64,000 nt of DNA, taken from NCBI RefSeq assembly GCF_020166415.1, contig NZ_JAIQXV010000007.1, positions 115,854 through 179,853 of the forward strand, in the 5' to 3' direction. Both the position numbers and the translations under genes were made by a program. Shown here in pieces: positions 57,567 to 64,000 of the stretch; positions within the stretch are counted from its first letter, which is position 1; every line of letters begins with the position of its first letter. The stretch is from Deinococcus multiflagellatus (GTDB lineage Bacteria > Deinococcota > Deinococci > Deinococcales > Deinococcaceae). The notes under the pieces were generated by a model. That model had not been told where the DNA came from. It was given only the letters and a program-made list of their open reading frames with translations, and did no database searches.

Positions 57567-58403
57567 ATGAAATTTGGAGTTATCGGCGCCGGTCAGATGG
57601 GCGGCGGCATCGCGCAGGTCGCGGCGCAAAGTGGTTTTACCGTGGTCGTGCAGGACGTCAAGCAGGAGTTTCTGGCGCGTGGGCAGGCCGTCATGGAAAA
57701 GAGCCTTGCCAAGTTGCACGAGAAGGGCCGCCTGCAAGGCACCCCCGCCGAGGTGATGGGCCGCATCCAATTCACCACCGATCTGCAGGCCTTTGCTGAC
57801 TGCGATCTGGTCGTGGAAGCCATCGTGGAAAACGAGGCGGTCAAGGCCGAGCTGTTCCGGCAACTGGGGCAGATCGTCAAGCCGGACGGCATCCTGGCCA
57901 GCAACACCAGCTCCATTCCGATCACCAGCCTCGCCACCGCCTCCGGCCGGCCCGAGCGCTTTATCGGCATGCACTTCATGAATCCAGTGCCGCTGATGCA
58001 ACTGGTGGAAGTCATTCGCGGGTATCAGACCAGCGACGATACCGCGCGCATCGTTACCGAAACAGCCGAGAAGATGGGCAAAACACCGCTGTCGTGCAAC
58101 GACTTCCCGGGATTCGTCTCCAACCGCATCCTGATGCCCATGCTCAACGAGGCCATTCAGTGCGTGATGGAAGGCGTGGCCGAGCCCGAAGCGATTGACG
58201 GCATCATGAAGCTGGGCATGAACCACCCGATGGGTCCGTTGACCCTGGCGGACTTCATTGGCCTGGACACCTGTCTGGCGATCATGGAAGTGCTGCATAA
58301 GGGCCTGGGCGACGACAAGTACCGCCCCAGCCCGCTGCTGCGCAAGATGGTGCAGGCGGGGCTGCTGGGCCGCAAGAGCGGGCAGGGTTTCTACACGTAC
58401 TGA
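57567..58403 (+). CDS. 3-hydroxybutyryl-CoA dehydrogenase
   Basis: 278 residues, normal for the family. NAD-binding GxGxxG as [13 protein letters not shown] at the N-terminus; [24 protein letters not shown], the [17 protein letters not shown] catalytic region (His-Glu pair) and a C-terminal dimerisation domain with [17 protein letters not shown] and DFIGLDTCL. It reduces acetoacetyl-CoA to 3-hydroxybutyryl-CoA or runs the reverse. Pairs functionally with the thiolase upstream. Confidence 0.95.
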   Translation: MKFGVIGAGQMGGGIAQVAAQSGFTVVVQDVKQEFLARGQAVMEKSLAKLHEKGRLQGTPAEVMGRIQFTTDLQAFADCDLVVEAIVENEAVKAELFRQLGQIVKPDGILASNTSSIPITSLATASGRPERFIGMHFMNPVPLMQLVEVIRGYQTSDDTARIVTETAEKMGKTPLSCNDFPGFVSNRILMPMLNEAIQCVMEGVAEPEAIDGIMKLGMNHPMGPLTLADFIGLDTCLAIMEVLHKGLGDDKYRPSPLLRKMVQAGLLGRKSGQGFYTY

Positions 58404-58454
58404 CCGCGCGTCTGTACCGTGGCGTGGCCCCTGCCTGTGTTAGAACAGGGGCCG

Positions 58455-59285
58455 ATGAAGCGAATGAAGTGGATGATGGCGGCGGCGCTGGGTGCCCTGG
58501 GTCTTTCCGGGGCCGCGGGCGCCGCCGATGTGCGCCTGGGCCTGAACAGCAGCCTGGGCCTGGGCTGCCAGGTCGTGGGCGTGCGCGCCGGGGTGCAGGA
58601 GGGCCGTCTGGGCGTGCATGCGCAGGGCGCGTACTGCCTGAGTGGCGTGCAGGGGCAGTCGGGCGGGGTGGCCGTGGGCGCCGCCGTGTCCTTTGACCTG
58701 TTTCGCAGCGGCGGCCTGACCACCTACGCGCTGGCCGGCGCCGACCTGCTCAACGGCAACGCCGCCCTGCACGCGGGGCTGGGCCTGCGCTACGGCATTC
58801 CCCTGATTCCGGTGGAAGGCTACGTGGAAGCGGGCGTGCAGCGCGTAAGCACCGTGCTGCAGCCCATTGTGGGGCCCCGGCTGGCGCTGGGCGTGAACTA
58901 CAAGGTGAACGTGGCGAACCTGCAGGGCACCCTGCCCGCCAGGGGGGCCGCCCTGGGTGAAAACACCCCCGCACCCGCCCCGGCTGAGTGCAAAGTGACC
59001 CCTGAGCAGGACGCCGCGGCGGCGCGGGCCACCGCCCAGTCCGCCGCTGAATCTGCGCTCTCGGCCGCCGCCAGCGCCTACTCGGCAGGATTTTCGAGCT
59101 TCTCCTTCAAGGTCAGCACCTCCAACGCCGTGATCAGCGGCAACAGCGCGCAGGTGAGCGGCAGCGTCACCATTACCCTGGTGCCGCGCGGCTCCAGCAC
59201 CCCCGTGGTGGACACCTACAGCGGCATCGTCACGCTGGTCCGCGAGGACTGCGGCTGGGTGGCCACGGGCTACCGCCAGAACTGA
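58455..59285 (+). CDS. Secreted protein, 276 aa
   Basis: Start MKRMKWMMAAALGALGLSGAAGAAD is a clear Sec signal peptide with AxA cleavage. The mature part begins with a Gly-rich beta region (RLGLNSSLGLGCQVVGVRAGVQ ... GLRYGIPLIPVEGYVEAGVQ), pointing to a small membrane beta-barrel or surface protein, then an Ala/Ser-rich helix and a beta-sandwich-like end. No family recognised. Cell-envelope location inferred. Confidence 0.8.
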   Translation: MKRMKWMMAAALGALGLSGAAGAADVRLGLNSSLGLGCQVVGVRAGVQEGRLGVHAQGAYCLSGVQGQSGGVAVGAAVSFDLFRSGGLTTYALAGADLLNGNAALHAGLGLRYGIPLIPVEGYVEAGVQRVSTVLQPIVGPRLALGVNYKVNVANLQGTLPARGAALGENTPAPAPAECKVTPEQDAAAARATAQSAAESALSAAASAYSAGFSSFSFKVSTSNAVISGNSAQVSGSVTITLVPRGSSTPVVDTYSGIVTLVREDCGWVATGYRQN

Positions 59286-59405
59286 AGCCAGCAGAACGTC
59301 TGTGACAGCAGCCCTGGGTCTCCCTGGGGCTGCTTCTGGCGTCCCGGCCTGGGGCCAGTCAGGACAGCGGCCTCCTGCCCCTCTTCCCATGGCATCATTC
59401 GGCGC

Positions 59406-60035
59406 GTGACGGTGAGGGTCGAGCGGCTGTACGCCAATATTTTTTTGCTGAGCACCCCCGGGGGCCGCCTGATGGTGGACAGCGGCGCGCTGCCGTATGC
59501 GCCGGTGTTTGCCCGCCTGCTGCGTACCTTTGCCCCCGACGCCCTGCTGCTCACCCACGCGCATGTGGACCACGCCGGGGGCGCCTTCGTGGCCGCCCGC
59601 GCCGGGGTGCTGCTGCTGGCCCACCCGCTGGAACATCCCGCCCTGACAGGGCAAGTGCACGACCTGCCGTACCCCGCCCGCCGCCCGGAACTGGGCCCGC
59701 TGATCTCCCGGCTGCACCCCAAGGTGCCGGCCCGGGCCCTGCGCTCGGTCCTGCCGGGTCAGGACCTGCTGGGCTGGGAGGTGGTGCATCTGCCCGGCCA
59801 CACCCCGGGGCAGATCGGCGTGCAGCGGGACGGGGTCCTGATCGCCGCCGACGCGGTGGTGGGCGCCCCCGACGGTGCCCACCTGCCCCGCGCGGCCTAC
59901 AACCATGACCATGCCCAGGCCCGGGCGACGCTGGCACGCATGGCCGACATGGACCTGCGCGAAATCTGGCCGGGCCACGGCGGGCCGCTCACGCCGGCGC
60001 AGGTGCGCGCCCGGGCGGAGAGGGTTGATGGTTGA
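59406..60035 (+). CDS. Metallo-beta-lactamase-fold hydrolase
   Basis: 209 residues from GTG. Zinc-ligand motif LLTHAHVDHAGG (about residues 48-59), then LPGHTPGQIG (about 128-137), ADAVVGAP (about 147) and WPGHGGP near the end, the full MBL-fold hydrolase set. Substrate unknown; glyoxalase-II-like or lactonase-like activity is typical. Confidence 0.92.
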   Translation: MTVRVERLYANIFLLSTPGGRLMVDSGALPYAPVFARLLRTFAPDALLLTHAHVDHAGGAFVAARAGVLLLAHPLEHPALTGQVHDLPYPARRPELGPLISRLHPKVPARALRSVLPGQDLLGWEVVHLPGHTPGQIGVQRDGVLIAADAVVGAPDGAHLPRAAYNHDHAQARATLARMADMDLREIWPGHGGPLTPAQVRARAERVDG

Positions 60036-60052
60036 AGGGCAATAGTTGATGG

Positions 60053-60096
60053 AAAAAGGAAGGGCGGCGGTGGGGAATGCTCCCTCCCGCCGCCCT
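60053..60096 (-). terminator. Terminator between convergent genes
   Basis: 10-bp stem AGGGCGGCGG/CCGCCGCCCT; on the minus strand it is followed by TCCTTTTT. Ends the BMP-protein transcript; a second weaker inverted repeat lies at 60104-60130. Confidence 0.7.
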
Positions 60097-60152
60097 CCTT
60101 TGGGTGGGCCGGGCCTTACCGGCCCCACCATCACCCGTCAACCATCACCCAT

Positions 60153-61334
60153 TCACTTCTTGGGTTCGTCGGCCACCTGTCCCACCACGCCGGGGGCCAC
60201 CCAGGCCATGTTGTTCAGGTCGGCGACCGACATCACCTTGCCGGCGGGCACGCGCAGAATGCCGTTGCGGTCTTTCAGCGGGCCGGTGAAGGGGTCAAAC
60301 TTGCCGCCCTTTTCCATCTCGGTCTTGAGCGCCATGACGCGGTCATAGACGCTGGTTTTCTTGCCGTTCACGGTCATGGTCTTGGCTTTCAGGGCGCCCA
60401 CCCACTTGGGGTTAATGGCCATGCCGTCCTGCGCGCCCAGTTCCACGCTGCCGCCCTTCAGCAGGTTCCAGTAATCCACCTTCTGCAGGTTCTTGTTGGT
60501 GTAGGTGCCATTGCGCACCTTGGTCAGGAAATCAATGTAGATCTTTTCCCAGTGCACCAGCTGGCCGCTCACCACGTAATCGGGGGCGAACTTGTACATG
60601 GGTGAGTAGTGGGCGAAGCTGGGAATCTTGCGGCTGGCGGCGGTTTGCACCACAGTCGCGGTGTCCTCGGTAAAGGCCAGGGCGCCGGCCCCTTCGCTGA
60701 TCAGGGCCTCGGCGGCCTCGCGGGCCTTGTTGGGGTCAAACCACGCGTTGATCCACTTGACGCTGACCGTGGCCTTGGGGTTCACGGCGCGCGCCCCCAG
60801 CGCAAAGGCGCTGATGTGGCGCTTGAGTTCGGGCACCGGGAAGGCGCCCACGTAGCCCAGCTTGTCGCTCTTGCTGACCGCCGCCGCCATCATGCCGTTG
60901 AGGTAGTAGATCTGGTAGAAGTCCGCCATGTAGGTGGCCAGGTTTGGCAGCCGCTTAAAGCCGCTGGCATGGGCAAAAATGACGTTGGGGTACTTCTTGG
61001 CGGCGTCGTAGGTCTGGTCCATGAAGCCAAAGGACGTGGTGAAGATCACCTGGCACTTGTCGCGCACCAGCCGGTCAATCACCGGCGCGGCCTGGCCCTC
61101 GGGCACACTTTCCACGTACTTGGTCTCCAGCCAGGGCAGGGCCTTTTCGGTCTTTTTGCGCGCCTCGTCGTGGGCGTAGCTCCAGCCGATGTCACCCACC
61201 GGGCCCACATAGATAAAGCAGGCCTTGAGTTTGGCCCCTTGCTGGGCCTGGGCAGCGGGGCTGGCGGCGGTGGTCAGCGCCGTGGCCACCAGGGCCAGGC
61301 TGAGGGGTGCGGCGGCGAGCAGCAGTTTGTTCAT
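60153..61334 (-). CDS. BMP-family substrate-binding protein
   Basis: 393 residues. Signal peptide MNKLLLAAAPLSLALVATALTT. The mature part matches the BMP/Med family (nucleoside-type ABC binding proteins): VGPVGDIGWSYAHDEARKKTEKAL, VIFTTSFGFMDQTYDAAKKYPNVIFAHASGF, ARAVNPKATVSVKWINAWFDPNKAREAAEALI. It binds a purine nucleoside or similar ligand outside the membrane. No permease or ATPase gene is in view. GGAGG lies 7 nt before the ATG. Confidence 0.92.
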   Translation of the reverse strand: MNKLLLAAAPLSLALVATALTTAASPAAQAQQGAKLKACFIYVGPVGDIGWSYAHDEARKKTEKALPWLETKYVESVPEGQAAPVIDRLVRDKCQVIFTTSFGFMDQTYDAAKKYPNVIFAHASGFKRLPNLATYMADFYQIYYLNGMMAAAVSKSDKLGYVGAFPVPELKRHISAFALGARAVNPKATVSVKWINAWFDPNKAREAAEALISEGAGALAFTEDTATVVQTAASRKIPSFAHYSPMYKFAPDYVVSGQLVHWEKIYIDFLTKVRNGTYTNKNLQKVDYWNLLKGGSVELGAQDGMAINPKWVGALKAKTMTVNGKKTSVYDRVMALKTEMEKGGKFDPFTGPLKDRNGILRVPAGKVMSVADLNNMAWVAPGVVGQVADEPKK

Positions 61335-61465
61335 GGAAAGACCTCCGAAAAGGGGGACGAGCGCGGCCAGCGCCCTGGGCCTTTATTGTGCCTTCATTTG
61401 ATGGCTGGGGGGGCGCCCTGTCTGGTGCCCCACCCGACAGTGCAGTGAACCGAACGCGGCCAAGC

Positions 61466-61483
61466 TGTGTACATCTGTGTACA
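61466..61483 (+). promoter_or_regulatory. Tandem TGTGTACA upstream of msrP
   Basis: TGTGTACA occurs twice with centres 10 bp apart, 12 nt upstream of the msrP start, in the 160-bp gap to the divergent BMP gene. Each contains the palindrome TGTACA. This is a possible regulator-binding site or promoter core. Confidence 0.45.
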
Positions 61484-61494
61484 AAGGAGGCCCC

Positions 61495-62502
61495 ATGACC
61501 GAGCCGCAGACCCCCCCCGACCACCAGACGCCGACCGAGGAGCAGGAGCGCCGCCTGCTGGCGCCGGGCAATCCCCTCAACCCCCGGCGCGAGTTTCTGC
61601 GCAGCGCCGCGCTGTTTACCGTGACCGCCGGGGCCCTGGGCGGCGGCCTGGAACTGCTGACCCGCCGCCCCGGGGCCGGCAGCGCCGAGGCGCAGGCCGC
61701 CGACCCCTTCGCCCGCCCAGCCCGCCCCCTGGGCCCCTACGACACCGCCGAGGCCGTGACGCCCTACCGGCAGGCCACCACCTACAACAATTTCTACGAA
61801 CTGGGCACCGACAAGGCCGACCCCGCGCGGCTGGCCGGCAGCCTGAAACCCCGGCCCTGGACCGTGCGGATTGACGGCGAGGTGCGTAAGCCCCAGACCG
61901 TGGATATCGACACCCTGCAGTCGTGGTTTCCGCTGGAAGACCGCATCTACCGCATGCGTTGCGTGGAAGGCTGGAGCATGGTTATGCCCTGGCTGGGCTT
62001 TCCACTGGCCGCGCTGATCCGGCGCCTGGAGCCCACGAGCAAGGCCAAATATGTGCAGTTCACGGCGCTGCTGGACCCCAAGCAGCTGCCGGGCCAGCGC
62101 CAGCCGGTCCTGGACTGGCCCTATGTGGAAGGGCTGCGGCTGGACGAGGCGCTGCACCCGCTGGCCTTCATGGCCGTGGGCCTGCACGGGCGGGTGCTGC
62201 CAGGACAGAACGGCGCGCCGCTGCGGCTGGCGGTGCCGTGGAAATACGGTTTTAAAAGCATCAAGAGCATCGTGCGCATTACCCTGACTGAAAAGCAGCC
62301 GCAAACCACCTGGGCCCTGGCGGCGCCGCGTGAATACGGCTTTTATGCCAACGTGAACCCGGCGGTGCCGCACCCGCGCTGGAGTCAGGCCACCGAGCGG
62401 CGCATTGGCGAGCTGGGGCGGCGCAAGACGCTGCTCTTTAACGGCTACGCCGATCAGGTGGCGGGGCTCTACAAGGGCATGGACCTGCGGAGATTCTTCT
62501 GA
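61495..62502 (+). CDS. msrP: Protein-methionine-sulfoxide reductase catalytic subunit MsrP
   Basis: 335 residues from ATG at 61495, preceded by AAAGGAGG at 5 nt. Twin-arginine signal ([23 protein letters not shown]), so it is exported folded. The molybdopterin Cys is in [11 protein letters not shown] (about residue 160). Length equals the E. coli enzyme. It repairs oxidised methionine in envelope proteins, drawing electrons from MsrQ encoded next. Confidence 0.96.
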   Translation: MTEPQTPPDHQTPTEEQERRLLAPGNPLNPRREFLRSAALFTVTAGALGGGLELLTRRPGAGSAEAQAADPFARPARPLGPYDTAEAVTPYRQATTYNNFYELGTDKADPARLAGSLKPRPWTVRIDGEVRKPQTVDIDTLQSWFPLEDRIYRMRCVEGWSMVMPWLGFPLAALIRRLEPTSKAKYVQFTALLDPKQLPGQRQPVLDWPYVEGLRLDEALHPLAFMAVGLHGRVLPGQNGAPLRLAVPWKYGFKSIKSIVRITLTEKQPQTTWALAAPREYGFYANVNPAVPHPRWSQATERRIGELGRRKTLLFNGYADQVAGLYKGMDLRRFF

Positions 62503-62531
62503 CGCGCCGCCGTGCGCCGCTGCGGTGGCTG

Positions 62532-63131
62532 GTGCCGGCGGTGGTGACGGGCGGCCTGCTGCCTGCCGCCGTGCTGGTGCTGGACGCCCTGAGCGGCGCC
62601 CTGGGGGCCAACCCCATTCAGCGTGCCACGCAGCAGACGGGCCTGCTGGCGCTGGTGCTGCTGCTGCTGTCGCTGGCCTGCACGCCGCTGCGGCGCTGGA
62701 CCGGCTGGACGTGGCCTGCGCGCGTGCGCAAGAGCCTGGGGCTGCTGGCTTTTGGCTACGCCGCCCTGCACTTCCTGATCTACCTGTTTGACCACGGCTT
62801 TGCCCCCGTCCAGATGACCGAGGACGTGCTGGAGCGGCCCTTTATCACGGTGGGCTTTACGGCCCTGCTGCTGCTGGTGCCCCTGGCCCTGACCAGCACC
62901 CCGCGCGCGGTGCGGCGCCTGGGCTTTGCGCGCTGGACGGGGTTGCACCGGCTGGTGTACGTCTCGGTGTGGCTGGCCACGCTGCACTACTACTGGGGCG
63001 TGAAAAAGGACCATACGCCCCCCCTGATGGCGGCGGCGGTGCTGGCACTCCTGTTTCTGGCGCGCTGGTGGCGGCCCCGGCAGCGCGCGGCCCGGCCCCT
63101 CCCAACAGATCGCGGGTCGGCGTCGCCTTGA
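62532..63131 (+). CDS. msrQ: MsrQ, haem-b membrane partner of MsrP
   Basis: 199 residues from GTG 62532; a CTG at 62499 overlapping the msrP stop could add a short N-terminal RRR.PLRWL segment, usual in this family. Multiple transmembrane helices (LLALVLLLLSLACTPL, LGLLAFGYAALHFLIYL, FTALLLLVPLAL, LHRLVYVSVWLATLHYYW) with His residues for haem b (ALHFLIY, GLHRLVY, TLHYYWG). Passes electrons from quinol to MsrP in the membrane. Confidence 0.93.
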   Translation: MPAVVTGGLLPAAVLVLDALSGALGANPIQRATQQTGLLALVLLLLSLACTPLRRWTGWTWPARVRKSLGLLAFGYAALHFLIYLFDHGFAPVQMTEDVLERPFITVGFTALLLLVPLALTSTPRAVRRLGFARWTGLHRLVYVSVWLATLHYYWGVKKDHTPPLMAAAVLALLFLARWWRPRQRAARPLPTDRGSASP

Positions 63132-63267
63132 GGGGCGGGTCCAGTGCGGGGCGGAGAGTGAAGGGCGCAAGCAGCGGCACCCGGGGGCCGACTTGCGGCG
63201 CGAGGCTGGTCCAGTCCGCCGCCCTCCACTCACAAGAAGCGGGGCGGGTCCGGCCCTGCCGCGCAAC

Positions 63268-64000
63268 TTGGCCGGCTAGGGCGTGTCGGCCAAGACTGGC
63301 TATGAGCTTCAGGCCAGTAGGCTTGGCCGCTGTGCCGCGAAGAAATTACTGACGAACAATGGCAGCAACTCGCCCCCCTCCTCCCTCCACAGGCCGGCTT
63401 TGGAAGGCCATATCTTGACCACCGGCCCATCGTCAGCGGGATCATCTGGCTGCTGCGAACGGGTGCGCCATGGCGCGATGTTCCTGAGCGGTTCGGCAAG
63501 TGGACGACGATCCACAGCCGGTTCCGTCGCTGGAATGCCAAGGGCATTTGGCAGAACATCTTTGATGAGCTCTTACGACAGGCTGACCTGAAAGGTCAGC
63601 TCGACCGGTCCAAACACTTCGTGGACGGCACCGTGATCCGAGCCCATCAATGCGCTGCAGGGGCACGAGGAGGCCAGCAAAGCGAAGCTCTCGGACGATC
63701 ACGCGGCGGGTTCGGAACCAAAATTCACTTGCGAGCCGAAGGCAACGGGTTGCCCATCGCCTTTGTGTTGAGTGGTGGAGAACGACACGAGGCGAAGTTC
63801 CTGCAACCGCTGCTTGAGATCGGCGCCGTGGATCGACCTGGACGTCCGAGACCCAGAATCCGACCCCACCGGCTGGTAGGCGACAAAGGGTACAGCTATC
63901 CCAGCATTCGCAAGTACCTGCATGCGCGAGGCATCCGAATTACCATTCCCAGGCGTAAAGACCAAGGGTCCGATATCTGCCTTGATCTCGCTGTGTACAA
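63268..64000 (+). mobile_element. IS5-family (IS427-group) insertion sequence, right end outside window
   Basis: After msrQ the sequence changes to an insertion element. GGGCGTGTCGGCCAAG around 63278-63293 is a candidate left terminal repeat, to be confirmed against the right end. The transposase frame runs to the edge. The left boundary is approximate. Confidence 0.75.
63330..64000 (+). CDS. IS5-family transposase, partial, no normal start
   Basis: An open frame runs from the in-frame TAG at 63318 to the window edge (about 226 codons). No ATG or GTG occurs near its beginning; CTG at 63330 is the first usable codon, so the N-terminus may be truncated or start at a rare codon. Family motifs: EITDEQWQQLAPLLP, IIWLLRTGAPWRDVP, VDGTVIRAHQ with catalytic Asp, EALGRSRGGFGTKIHLRAEGNGLP and VGDKGYSYPSIRKYL with the second Asp. 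The catalytic Glu would lie beyond the edge. Confidence 0.85.
   Translation, partial: MCREEITDEQWQQLAPLLPPQAGFGRPYLDHRPIVSGIIWLLRTGAPWRDVPERFGKWTTIHSRFRRWNAKGIWQNIFDELLRQADLKGQLDRSKHFVDGTVIRAHQCAAGARGGQQSEALGRSRGGFGTKIHLRAEGNGLPIAFVLSGGERHEAKFLQPLLEIGAVDRPGRPRPRIRPHRLVGDKGYSYPSIRKYLHARGIRITIPRRKDQGSDICLDLAVY

Noticed and set aside
63442..63965. Leftward open frames at the right end
   Set aside because: They are mirror frames of the IS5-family transposase, which is the only protein-like reading.

Overview
The window is strongly GC-rich and looks like a Deinococcus chromosome. The organism call rests on GC content, on genes that start directly at their ATG with a TANNNT -10 box 5-7 nt upstream (the leaderless promoter style known from Deinococcus), on a 157-bp palindromic repeat of the Deinococcus small-noncoding-repeat type, and on the host gene set. 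The species cannot be told from the sequence alone.

Bases 1 to about 50,100 are a large siphovirus-type prophage inserted in the 3' end of a tRNA-Lys(UUU) gene; its left end, including any lysis genes, lies outside the window. Almost all genes are read leftwards with stop/start overlaps (ATGA, GTGA, TTGA). Reading in transcription order from the right: integrase, lysogeny accessory genes and a two-part repressor system (45.8-50.0 kb, rightward); a Cro-like gene and HTH/excisionase-like gene under a near-consensus promoter (45.2-45.7 kb); an early operon of zinc-ribbon proteins, a Rad52-like annealing protein, an HNH-AP2 endonuclease, a replication initiator containing iteron-like repeats, a DnaC-type helicase loader, a methylase-like protein, ParB-fold, ASCH and VRR-NUC proteins (28.9-45.1 kb); an unusual cassette of two ParB-fold proteins, two PP-loop (PAPS-reductase-like) proteins, a class-II glutamine amidotransferase and a cupin-like protein (23.6-28.5 kb); then packaging and head genes (TerS, TerL, portal, protease with nested scaffold, decoration protein, capsid; 15.6-22.9 kb), connectors, tail tube, frameshifted tail chaperones, an 1853-residue tape measure and distal tail genes (0-15.5 kb). 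Two rightward genes with leaderless promoters (11.2 and 31.0 kb) sit against the flow and look like morons.

Bases 50,100-64,000 are host chromosome: tRNA-Lys, ffh, a lipoprotein gene broken by a palindromic repeat, a DUF5995-like two-gene unit, a MazG-like pyrophosphatase, thiolase, YciI-like protein, 3-hydroxybutyryl-CoA dehydrogenase, a secreted protein, a metallo-beta-lactamase-fold hydrolase, a BMP-type substrate-binding protein, the methionine sulfoxide reductase pair msrP/msrQ, and an IS5-family (IS427 group) transposase cut by the window end.

The most interesting material is the PP-loop/amidotransferase/ParB/cupin cassette, the pairing of an HTH repressor whose S24 domain lacks catalytic residues with a separate intact S24 peptidase, the iterons inside the initiator gene, the in-frame G GGA AAA slippery site in the tail chaperone gene, and the host lipoprotein whose reading frame is restored exactly by removing 160 bp.
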